Notes: generated by a model not told the origin, from the sequence alone. A DNA stretch of 5,064 bases from Pseudomonadota bacterium (GCA_021779655.1 JAJYAF010000206.1:1-5064); one strand, 5' to 3'; counted from the stretch's first letter, positions 1 to 5,064 are shown. A program made the numbers and translations.

Positions 1-541
1 TGTGTTTTTGTTCCGACGCGCGCCGCATCGGGTTACCGTGGCCGTTGCGCACGCCATGACGCTCATCCACAAAATCCAGATGCGCATCGATCTGCACCAA
101 ATGCATCGGCGCCTGATCGGCGAAGGTCCGGATGCACGGAATGTTGACGGAATGATCCCCGCCGAGCACGACCGGCAGCGCCCCCGCGGTCAGAATTTTC
201 CGAACGGCGTGCTCTATGTTGGCATGGCTCAGTTCGGTCATCGTGTGCACGATATCGGCATCGCCGATATCCACGATCCGCACGCCGGAAAGATAGGTGA
301 CATCGTCCTCATGGTCGTAGGCGCCGGCATGGCCGAAGGCGAACAGGGTGGAGGCCTCGCGGATGGCTCGCGGCCCGAAGCGCGCACCCGCGCGATACTG
401 CGTGCCGCCATCGAATGGCGCGCCCAGGATCGCGACATCCGCGTCAATCCGCTCCCAGTCCAACTGGATGGGATATTTGCCGAAGCTGCAGAGGCCGACG
501 AACGGAAGATCGAGCCGGCCGGTTTCGTATTGGTGAGTCAC
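1..541 (-). CDS. Agmatinase-type ureohydrolase (arginase family), C-terminal part beyond the window
   Basis: A member of the arginase/agmatinase/formiminoglutamase superfamily, binuclear-metal hydrolases that release urea from guanidino compounds in the cytoplasm. I read 180 residues from a GTG at 541; the gene runs off the left edge. Visible motifs are APFDGGTQYRAGARFGPRAIR (about 41-61), GGDHS (128-132, metal ligand His130), DAHLD (152-156, ligands Asp152, His154, Asp156) and HGNPMR (168-173). Spacing matches bacterial agmatinases. The second aspartate pair (DxD) would lie outside the window, so catalytic completeness cannot be judged. The GTG start overlaps the stop of the upstream ureohydrolase (GTGA). 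A GAGG lies 4 bases upstream inside that gene, so the two are probably translationally coupled. The N-terminal region differs clearly from its neighbour's, so this is a different subfamily, not a recent duplicate. Agmatine is the default family substrate, but it is unproven here. Confidence 0.88.
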   Translation of the reverse strand, partial: MTHQYETGRLDLPFVGLCSFGKYPIQLDWERIDADVAILGAPFDGGTQYRAGARFGPRAIREASTLFAFGHAGAYDHEDDVTYLSGVRIVDIGDADIVHTMTELSHANIEHAVRKILTAGALPVVLGGDHSVNIPCIRTFADQAPMHLVQIDAHLDFVDERHGVRNGHGNPMRRASEQKH

Positions 542-1479
542 GGGGCCTCGCCTACCGCGATGGCGCAGAGCAGTTCGAACATCATGACGGCGCCCGCATA
601 GGCGGTCAGACCGGTGGGATCGAAGGGCGGTGCGACCTCCACCACATCGGCGCCGACAATCCGGCAGCCGCCGAGCCGGCGCAACGCGCGCTGCGCCTCC
701 CGCGTCGTCAGCCCGCCGATTTCGGGGGTGCCGGTGCCGGGCGCGAAGGCCGGGTCCAGGCTGTCGATATCGAAAGACACATAGCAGGGCAGAGTGCCGA
801 TGATGTCGCGCGTCTCCGTCATCACCGCCTCGATGCCGCGATCCATCACCTGTTCCATGGTAATGATCCGGAAGCCGGCATCGCGCGCGAAGTCGAAATC
901 CGTTTCGTGGTAATAGGTGCCGCGAATCGCGATTTGCACGCAGCGTTTCGGATCGAGCAGATTTTCCTCGACCGCGCGCCGGAACGGTGTACCGTGGGTG
1001 TAACGGTTATCGCCGAAATAGCGGTCATTCGTATCCGAATGGGAATCGAAATGGACCAGGCCGAGAGGCTGTTTCGCCAGTGCGCGCAGGATCGGCAGCG
1101 TGATCAGATGATCCCCGCCTACCGTGACCGGAACCGCGCCTGCCTCGGAGATGCAGCGGAAGAATTGCTCGATCCTGGCGAGCGAATCCGCGAGATCGAT
1201 CGGGTTGACCGGGCAGTCGCCGAGATCCGCAACGCGAAGGCGGTCGAACGGCGCGATGCCGTTTGCGTTGATGCGGCGGATCAGGCTGGACTGGTTGCGG
1301 ATCTCGCGCGGCCCGTGCCGGGCGCCGGCGCGGTTGGTGGTGCCGCCATCGAACGGGACCCCAACCAGCGCCACATCCACCTGTGAAGGATCGGTCAGCA
1401 CCGGCAGCCGCATGAAACTCGGCAGCCCGGCGAAACGCGGCACCAGCGCCGCGTCGATCGGGGCGAATTGCCGCATCAT
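538..1479 (-). CDS. gpuA: Ureohydrolase resembling guanidinopropionase / guanidinobutyrase
   Basis: A full-length 313-residue ureohydrolase that should split a guanidino acid into urea and an amino acid. The metal-binding set is complete: GGDH (His124), DSHSD (Asp145, His147, Asp149) and SFDIDSLDP (Asp237, Asp239), followed by GTGTPEIGGLT and VVEVAPPFD. PRFAGLPSFMRLP at the N-terminus, GGTTNRAGARHGPREIR (45-61) and NDRYFGDNRYTHGTPFRRA (151-169) resemble Pseudomonas guanidinopropionase (GpuA) and guanidinobutyrase (GbuA) more than E. coli agmatinase, judged from memory. GpuA makes beta-alanine and urea from 3-guanidinopropionate, an isomer of creatine. The symbol records resemblance, not a proven substrate. 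The start is ATG 1479 or the adjacent ATG 1476; no strong Shine-Dalgarno sequence is visible and there is no ATG, GTG or TTG further upstream before an in-frame stop at 1609-1611. It is coupled to the next ureohydrolase by a GTGA overlap. Confidence 0.93.
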   Translation of the reverse strand: MMRQFAPIDAALVPRFAGLPSFMRLPVLTDPSQVDVALVGVPFDGGTTNRAGARHGPREIRNQSSLIRRINANGIAPFDRLRVADLGDCPVNPIDLADSLARIEQFFRCISEAGAVPVTVGGDHLITLPILRALAKQPLGLVHFDSHSDTNDRYFGDNRYTHGTPFRRAVEENLLDPKRCVQIAIRGTYYHETDFDFARDAGFRIITMEQVMDRGIEAVMTETRDIIGTLPCYVSFDIDSLDPAFAPGTGTPEIGGLTTREAQRALRRLGGCRIVGADVVEVAPPFDPTGLTAYAGAVMMFELLCAIAVGEAP

Positions 1480-1484
1480 GCGGT

Positions 1485-1500
1485 CATCCAGGCGGCAGGC
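1485..1500 (+). repeat. 16-base direct repeat, copy 1 (leader of the ureohydrolase gene)
   Basis: CATCCAGGCGGCAGGC is identical to 4543-4558. This copy lies just upstream of the ureohydrolase start at 1479, over its ribosome-binding region. It may be chance in GC-rich DNA. Confidence 0.5.
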
Positions 1501-1649
1501 CGGCGATGGAACTGCAAAACCGGTTCGTCCAGCTGGCTCGATCTGCCCGGCAGCCCGTGGCGCGGGCGCAGGCCGCGCTGCGCCGTGGCCGCGCGCGAAA
1601 TCAATGCCTTATGCCAGCCCGCCACCTGTCTGGAAGAGTCAATCAATTG

Positions 1650-1683
1650 GCGGGATGGTATAAGATGGTCTCGGACATCCCGC
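1650..1683 (-). terminator. Hairpin just after the creatininase stop codon (weak terminator or mRNA-end structure)
   Basis: A perfect 8-base inverted repeat, GCGGGATG at 1650-1657 and CATCCCGC at 1676-1683, separated by 18 bases. It begins 4 bases after the creatininase stop in the direction of transcription. It is not followed by a clear U tract, so it is not a classical intrinsic terminator. It may mark partial termination, a processing site or mRNA protection between the two blocks of the operon. The rest of the 1480-1687 gap shows no convincing promoter or small gene. Confidence 0.3.
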
Positions 1684-1687
1684 ACGC

Positions 1688-2461
1688 TCAAACGTGAAAT
1701 TCCTTTTTCACCGCGGCGGTGATGAGCGCGACATGATCGTCCATGAGCCACTGCCCGATTTCAGCACGCGCGCCGCGCGCATCCGCCAGCACGCCGCTTT
1801 CGCGCAGATATCCGGGGGGCGGCGGAAAGATATCGTAAGGCGGAAAGCTGGCCCGGCCTTCCTGAGGAATTTTTTCCAGCTGCACGAGCTCCGGGCGGAG
1901 CAGCAGCATCAGCGAAGTTTCGATCAGGCTGGCATGTTCGAGCTCGGTGCCTGGAAAGCCATCCGGGAAGATCCGGTCCAGCGTTTCCTGATGGACAAAA
2001 CCCCAGTATTCCAGCCGCATGGCGGTGACATCGGCAACGCCTTCCTGCCGCAGCGCGCGCAGCGCCAGATCAAGCCCCTCCACCGCCGGCCAGGAATTTT
2101 CAAAATGCCCGTTGACGATCACGAAGCGGCGCGCGCCATGCAGCCCCAGTTCGCGGATCACGTCCCGGATCGTGTGCGCGAAGGTGTTCGCGTCCAGACT
2201 GGTGGTTCCGGGAAAGCTCTGGCCGCCGCCGGAGCGCGGCATGGATTTGTAGCCGTATTGCAGCGTCGGCGCCACGAGCCCGCCGGTATTGCGCGCCACG
2301 CGTTCCGCCACCGCGGTCGGCAGAATCACATCCACGTTCAGCGGCAGATGCGGCCCGTGCTGCTCCGTGGCGCCCAAAGGCAGAAAGATTATAGCGCCTT
2401 CTAGGATTTTTTGCTGCCATTCCGGCCAGGAGCGTTCGGCCATGTATACGCTGTCGACCAT
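1688..2461 (-). CDS. crnA: Creatininase family amidohydrolase (creatinine amidohydrolase-like)
   Basis: A cytoplasmic binuclear-metal amidohydrolase. True creatininase reversibly opens creatinine to creatine. The 257-residue length matches the family. Numbered from ATG 2461, the metal ligands seen in Pseudomonas putida creatininase are all present: Glu33 and His35 (in GATEQHGPH), Asp44 (NVDVILPTA), His119 and Glu121 (VNGHFEN). The segment YGYKS...SGGGQSFPGTTSLD (69-90) and the catalytic Glu175-His176 pair are also conserved. Two active-site aromatics differ: the tyrosine of NGHYEN is Phe120, and the lid tryptophan before the catalytic Glu-His is Thr172, while Trp153 is kept. The substrate may therefore be a creatinine analogue. 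An in-frame GTG at 2464 sits only 1 base from a perfect AAGGAGG, whereas ATG 2461 has 4 bases of spacing and fits the family N-terminus, so I chose the ATG. The gene follows the dehydrogenase gene by 9 bases. Confidence 0.92.
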   Translation of the reverse strand: MVDSVYMAERSWPEWQQKILEGAIIFLPLGATEQHGPHLPLNVDVILPTAVAERVARNTGGLVAPTLQYGYKSMPRSGGGQSFPGTTSLDANTFAHTIRDVIRELGLHGARRFVIVNGHFENSWPAVEGLDLALRALRQEGVADVTAMRLEYWGFVHQETLDRIFPDGFPGTELEHASLIETSLMLLLRPELVQLEKIPQEGRASFPPYDIFPPPPGYLRESGVLADARGARAEIGQWLMDDHVALITAAVKKEFHV

Positions 2462-2465
2462 CACG

Positions 2466-2472
2466 CCTCCTT
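2466..2472 (-). promoter_or_regulatory. Strong Shine-Dalgarno for the creatininase gene
   Basis: AAGGAGG on the minus strand is a full anti-16S match. It overlaps the TAA stop of the upstream dehydrogenase (TAAGGAGG), which points to terminating ribosomes restarting on creatininase. Its position favours ATG 2461 over GTG 2464. It is by far the strongest ribosome site in the window. Confidence 0.8.
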
Positions 2473-3166
2473 AATGCATGGCCGCGCCGCCATCGGCGCT
2501 ATAGCACTGCCCGGTGACGAAGCTTGCCGCCGGGCCGCTGAGAAACAGGATTACCGCCGCCACCTCTTCCGGCCGGCCGATTCGGCGCAGCGGGTTGTCG
2601 GTTTCAAGTTTTTGAAGTGCCTCGCTCATTCCATTGAAATTTAGCAGCGGCGTATCAATCGGCCCGGGTGCGACCGCGTTCACCCGGATCTTCGGCCCCA
2701 ACTCCCGCGCCCAGGAACGGGTGAGCGAGAGCATTCCGCCTTTCGTCGCGCAATAGCCGGAGGCACCGGCGCGGCCGAGGAAAGCAAGTTCCGAGGCCAG
2801 GTTGATGATGCAGCTGCTGTCGCTGAGAAAAGGCAGGGCCGCGCGCGCCACCAGCATGGGACCGCGCAGGTTGATGGCGAACATCCGGTCCAGCGCCGAA
2901 ATATCCAGCTCGGCGAGCGGCGCGTCATATTCCACACCGGCGCAGTTCACCAGACAATCCAGCCCGCCCAACCGCTGGCATGCGTCGGCGACCACGTCGC
3001 CGACGGCGGCGGCATCGGCGAGATCGACTGCTAGCCCCGACACGTCCTCGGGAAAGGTTGCGATATCCAACCCGAGCACGCTGGCGCCGGATTGGACGAA
3101 AGCCCGCGCCGTCGCAAGGCCAATGCCGCTCGCCGCACCCGTAACGAGTACCCGCTGCGCTACCAC
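2471..3166 (-). CDS. Classical short-chain dehydrogenase/reductase (SDR), second of a tandem pair
   Basis: A 231-residue NAD(P)-dependent oxidoreductase with a Rossmann fold. Visible are the cofactor motif TGAASGIG (10-17), Asp34 at the end of the second strand (suggests NAD rather than NADP), VDLAD (47-51), NCAG (74-77, with Cys in place of the usual second Asn), Asn99, and the catalytic Ser125, Tyr138 and Lys142 (YCATK). The C-terminal SADGG is typical of FabG-like SDRs. The start is GTG 3166, with GGGGAG 7 bases upstream. It overlaps the preceding SDR by 7 bases. Substrate unknown; a hydroxy or keto compound in the same pathway is likely. It is clearly diverged from its neighbour, so the two probably catalyse different steps. 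Confidence 0.9.
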   Translation of the reverse strand: MVAQRVLVTGAASGIGLATARAFVQSGASVLGLDIATFPEDVSGLAVDLADAAAVGDVVADACQRLGGLDCLVNCAGVEYDAPLAELDISALDRMFAINLRGPMLVARAALPFLSDSSCIINLASELAFLGRAGASGYCATKGGMLSLTRSWARELGPKIRVNAVAPGPIDTPLLNFNGMSEALQKLETDNPLRRIGRPEEVAAVILFLSGPAASFVTGQCYSADGGAAMH

Positions 3167-3909
3167 GGCGCTTCTCCCCGGTCCGCACCGATCGTTTGCC
3201 CGGTGATGTTAGCGGCGTAAGGCGAGGCGAGGAAAAGATACACGCCCGCCATGTCATGCGGCTCCATCAGCCCTGGCAGAGCCTGGCCATCGAGAATCTG
3301 CCGCAGCAGCACATCCTCGGCCACCGCACTGCGTTTGGCCATGGTGGCGAGCGAGCGCAATGCGGATTCCGTCTGCACCCAGCCCGGCGCCACCGCGTTC
3401 ACGTTGATCCCGCGCGGCCCAAGTTCTTTGGCCCAGCATTTGGTGAGCCCGATCACGGCGTGCTTGGAAGCGACATAGCCGGCGAAAAACGGCTCCGCGA
3501 CGCGGCCCCAGACTGAGCTGGTGCTGATGATCCGCCCTCCGGTGCGCATCTTCGGCAGCGCCGCCCGGGTCACGAGATAGGTGCCGGTGACGTTCACGGC
3601 CAGGATGCGAGCGAAGATGGCGGCGGCCTCGTCGCTCGCGTCGTCCATTGGGGTCAGCCGTTCGAGACCCGCATTGTTGATAAGCACATCCAGGGCCGAT
3701 ATCTGGCTGAGGCATTCCGAGACCTTCGCGGCATCCGTAATGTCGGCGAGATAGGCTTTGGCGCCCAGCGCCTTCGCGGCGCCGAAAACCTGTTGGTGAT
3801 CAGCCAGCATGTGCAGGTCGGCGCCGGCTCTGGCGAAGCCCTCGGCAATACCCAGGCCGATGCCGCGGCTGGAGCCGGTGATCAGTACCGATTTTCCGCT
3901 AAAATCCAT
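3160..3909 (-). CDS. Classical short-chain dehydrogenase/reductase (SDR), first of a tandem pair
   Basis: A 249-residue NAD(P)-dependent oxidoreductase of usual SDR length. Visible motifs are TGSSRGIG (11-18), Asp37 after the second strand, LADIT (54-58), NNAG (78-81), Asn106, then Ser132, Tyr145 and Lys149 (YVASK), so the catalytic tetrad is complete. The PG motif in NAVAPGWVQT (171-180) is standard. It starts at ATG 3909 with GAGG 7 bases upstream. It overlaps the end of the 272-residue gene by 11 bases and the next SDR by 7, so all three are surely on one transcript. The substrate cannot be read from the sequence. The absence of a signal or membrane segment implies a cytoplasmic enzyme. 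Confidence 0.92.
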   Translation of the reverse strand: MDFSGKSVLITGSSRGIGLGIAEGFARAGADLHMLADHQQVFGAAKALGAKAYLADITDAAKVSECLSQISALDVLINNAGLERLTPMDDASDEAAAIFARILAVNVTGTYLVTRAALPKMRTGGRIISTSSVWGRVAEPFFAGYVASKHAVIGLTKCWAKELGPRGINVNAVAPGWVQTESALRSLATMAKRSAVAEDVLLRQILDGQALPGLMEPHDMAGVYLFLASPYAANITGQTIGADRGEAPW

Positions 3910-4717
3910 TTAACGGCCTCGCGCGATCCGCCAACTGTGAGATTGCGTTGAGAATCATAGATACATCTCCCTCCTGGTGGAGGATTTCCCAATGCCGCGT
4001 CGTCGGCCTTGCGGCGGCATCGGGCTCCAGCACTTCGAGCCGCTCGCCTTTCGGCCGCATCTCCATCCGGCAGCCCACCCGGTAGGGCAGGCTGGACCGT
4101 TCGATCCGCCAGCCCGCGCTGACCTTGCCCAGCGAGATTTCGCAGTTAATCAGTTCCTGCATTGCCACGAGCGTGCTCGCGGCCTCGACCAGCACGGTCA
4201 GGGATGCTCCAGGGAGCGCCTCGGGCCGGCCGCGCATGTAACCAAACCAGTCGCCGGCGCGCAGCAGACAGCCTTCGATCCCATGCTCGGGGTCGCGCAG
4301 CCAAAAGCCGCAGGCCGCTTCATCCGATCCGGGTTCCCGGTGCCAGTGCTCGGTATAGGCTTGCACAACGCCTTCCTCCACCAGGATGGCGTCCCGCCAA
4401 AACAGCCGACCGAGATCCGGTAAAGCCGGAGGCGGCTGAAAATCCAGCCGCCGCACCCATTCGAATGCGCCATCGCGCGCCTCAAATCGCCCGGCGAAGC
4501 CCTGCTGTTCCGCCAGCGCCAGGCAGTCCGCCGCGGTCAGCGCATCCAGGCGGCAGGCGCCGGATAACCGCGCCGCCAGCCCCGCCGGCTGACGCAGATC
4601 CACGAACAGGCTCGGTCCCTGCAGCCAGCGTACCTGCGTGCCCATGTCGCGCACGCCTTCCGGCGTGGCCAGCAGCGAGCGGTGCCAGAGGCCGCGGAAT
4701 TCCTGGGAAGCAAGCAT
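3899..4717 (-). CDS. Uncharacterised tryptophan-rich protein heading the operon
   Basis: A 272-residue protein with no assured function. There is no signal peptide, transmembrane segment or catalytic motif I can name. It carries nine tryptophans spread along its length (11, 31, 87, 107, 125, 139, 157, 203, 243) and alternating short segments such as FRGLWHRSL (8-16), VRWLQGPSLFVDLR (29-42), GFWLRDPEHGIEGCLL (137-152) and WFGYMRG (157-163). That pattern suggests an antiparallel beta, lipocalin-like barrel. A distant resemblance to the fungal Hri1 family is possible but is only an impression. It starts at ATG 4717 with no good Shine-Dalgarno and no in-frame alternative start nearby. It is the promoter-proximal gene, facing the LysR gene across 85 bases, and its end overlaps the first SDR by 11 bases. 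Position suggests a binding or accessory role in the same pathway. Confidence 0.85.
   Translation of the reverse strand: MLASQEFRGLWHRSLLATPEGVRDMGTQVRWLQGPSLFVDLRQPAGLAARLSGACRLDALTAADCLALAEQQGFAGRFEARDGAFEWVRRLDFQPPPALPDLGRLFWRDAILVEEGVVQAYTEHWHREPGSDEAACGFWLRDPEHGIEGCLLRAGDWFGYMRGRPEALPGASLTVLVEAASTLVAMQELINCEISLGKVSAGWRIERSSLPYRVGCRMEMRPKGERLEVLEPDAAARPTTRHWEILHQEGDVSMILNAISQLADRARPLNGF
4543..4558 (+). repeat. 16-base direct repeat, copy 2 (inside the 272-residue protein gene)
   Basis: Identical to 1485-1500 and in the same orientation. Here it is coding: on the minus strand it spells part of CRLDA (residues 55-59) of the uncharacterised protein. Confidence 0.5.
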
Positions 4718-4802
4718 GCGCGCAGCATGGCAAATCCATACATCGAAAACGACCGAAATTTCTCGTGCTTTACATTGAAAATCTTCGATCTATGTTTTGG
4801 CC
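4718..4802. promoter_or_regulatory. Divergent intergenic control region between the operon and the LysR gene
   Basis: The 85 bases are distinctly more AT-rich than the flanking genes. They hold CGAAA at 4744-4748 and again at 4754-4758 (one helical turn apart), an 8-base palindrome GAAATTTC at 4755-4762, and TGAAAATCTTCGA at 4776-4788. The last fits a T-N11-A LysR box with an imperfect dyad. LysR-type regulators normally bind such shared regions to control both themselves and the divergent operon; binding here is inference. I see no convincing -35/-10 pair for the leftward operon. Confidence 0.55.
4769..4796 (+). promoter_or_regulatory. Putative sigma-70 promoter of the LysR gene
   Basis: TTTACA at 4769-4774 (5 of 6 to TTGACA), then 16 bases, then TATGTT at 4791-4796 (4 of 6 to TATAAT). 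The predicted start of transcription falls close to the ATG at 4803. There is no Shine-Dalgarno before that ATG, so the message may be leaderless. The candidate LysR box at 4776-4788 lies between the two hexamers, as expected for autorepression. Confidence 0.4.
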
Positions 4803-5064
4803 ATGCGACGGCTCGACAACATCGATCTGAGATTGCTCCGGGTATTCGTCGCGCTCGCGGAAGCCGGCAGCTTTAGCAGCGCCCAGATCGCGCTCAACCT
4901 TTCGCAATCCACGCTCTCAACCCATATCAAATCTTTGGAACGGCTGCTGAACGGCGAGCCCCGCGGCGACATCGACGGTGGGTCCATATTCAAGGCAACC
5001 CGCTTCGGCCAGAACGAGCGGGACGATCTGATGGAACTCCGCCAGAAACGCTTCGCGGCGACCT
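4803..5064 (+). CDS. LysR-type regulator, N-terminal DNA-binding domain only; chimeric after about residue 46
   Basis: From ATG 4803 the first 46 residues are a clear LysR-type winged helix-turn-helix: NIDLRLLRVFVALAEAGSFS (6-25), then AQIALNLSQSTLSTHIKSLE (27-46). After Glu46 (codon 4938-4940) the usual ERLG...LF.R....LT wing never appears. The frame stays open to the window edge with 41 residues that do not look like a LysR protein. Those residues are the exact codon-register antisense of an ABM-domain reading frame on the other strand, so they are probably not a true coding sequence. A complete LysR protein is about 300 residues, with an effector-binding domain that is missing. As it stands the gene could give only a truncated regulator. 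An intact version would be expected to sense a guanidino or creatinine-like inducer and control the divergent operon. Confidence 0.75.
   Translation, partial: MRRLDNIDLRLLRVFVALAEAGSFSSAQIALNLSQSTLSTHIKSLERLLNGEPRGDIDGGSIFKATRFGQNERDDLMELRQKRFAAT
4917..5064 (-). pseudogene. Fragment of an ABM-fold (putative quinol) monooxygenase, broken at its C-terminal side
   Basis: On the minus strand a frame enters from the right edge and reads REAFLAEFHQIVPLVLAEAG, followed by CLEYGPTVDVAAGLAVQQP, from 5054 down to about 4941. This is the characteristic helix and E-x-GC-x-EY strand of antibiotic-biosynthesis-monooxygenase (ABM, YgiN-like) proteins of about 95-110 residues. After about 4941 the similarity stops and the frame ends at a TGA (4917-4919) lying in LysR coding sequence. 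The family's second half, normally containing an EKW.....L..H motif, is absent. The N-terminal strand lies beyond the window. ABM proteins are small cofactor-free dimers that oxidise quinol-like substrates. No link to the operon's chemistry is evident. Confidence 0.7.
4938..4955. repeat. 7-base direct repeat at the LysR/ABM breakpoint
   Basis: GAACGGC occurs at 4938-4944 and again at 4949-4955, separated by TGCT. It sits exactly where LysR similarity ends on the plus strand (about 4940) and ABM similarity ends on the minus strand (about 4941-4956). It may be a footprint of microhomology-mediated deletion or of an overlap-based misjoin. Confidence 0.6.

Noticed and set aside
415..1386. Long open frame on the plus strand (323 codons)
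   Set aside because: It lies antisense to the two ureohydrolase genes, whose motifs are unmistakable. The product resembles no family and is an effect of GC-rich codon use.
1590..1625. Sigma-54-like sequence TGGCATAAGGCATTGA on the minus strand upstream of the ureohydrolases
   Set aside because: The spacing between the GG and the would-be GC element is wrong and the -12 GC is missing.
1476..1751. Minus-strand 91-codon frame covering the gap before the ureohydrolase, ending in an ATGA overlap with its start
   Set aside because: It starts inside the creatininase gene, is arginine-rich and low in information, and has no recognisable motif or good ribosome site.
1694..2404. Plus-strand frame of 236 codons
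   Set aside because: It is antisense to creatininase, which has full metal-site conservation; no family resemblance.
4162..4830. Plus-strand frame of 222 codons over the 272-residue gene
   Set aside because: It is proline/arginine/alanine-rich shadow sequence, and it would run through the divergent promoter region and into the LysR start.
4790..4993. Minus-strand 67-codon frame over the LysR head
   Set aside because: It crosses the LysR helix-turn-helix and the ABM fragment out of frame with both.
1..5064. CRISPR array, tRNA, rRNA, insertion sequence or phage genes
   Set aside because: I saw no regularly spaced repeats, tRNA-like cloverleaf, transposase motif or terminal inverted repeats, including at the 4940 breakpoint.

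Overview
The window is a GC-rich stretch of bacterial DNA. It has tightly packed genes, several GTG starts and short gene overlaps, and its protein families fit a Gram-negative proteobacterium (probably alpha, by general look only). Six genes on the minus strand run leftward from about 4717 to the left edge. One LysR-type regulator points the other way from 4803. The layout is that of a catabolic operon with a divergent regulator, and the theme is small guanidino or lactam nitrogen compounds.

Reading in the direction of transcription (right to left): an uncharacterised tryptophan-rich 272-residue protein (3899-4717); two classical short-chain dehydrogenases (3160-3909 and 2471-3166); a creatininase-family amidohydrolase closely resembling creatinine amidohydrolase (1688-2461); a 208-base gap with a hairpin just after the creatininase stop; a guanidinopropionase/guanidinobutyrase-like ureohydrolase (538-1479); and a second ureohydrolase of agmatinase type (1-541), cut by the window edge. 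The first four genes overlap or lie within 10 bases of each other. The two ureohydrolases share a GTGA start/stop overlap, so each block is probably translationally coupled.

A working model (inference): the creatininase-like enzyme opens a creatinine-like lactam, and the ureohydrolases release urea from the resulting guanidino acid. 3-Guanidinopropionate, the substrate of the nearest ureohydrolase type I recognise, is an isomer of creatine. The pair could therefore do the work usually assigned to creatinase. No creatinase, sarcosine oxidase, urease or transporter is visible here, and the creatininase lacks one aromatic active-site residue, so the substrate may be a relative of creatinine. The roles of the dehydrogenases and the 272-residue protein are unknown.

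The right end is abnormal. The LysR gene is normal for about 46 codons (helix-turn-helix only) and then stops looking like LysR near 4940. From there to the edge, the minus strand encodes a clear fragment of an antibiotic-biosynthesis-monooxygenase (ABM) fold protein. The two fragments abut in convergent orientation at a 7-base direct repeat. This is either a deletion that fused two convergent genes or a chimeric assembly join.
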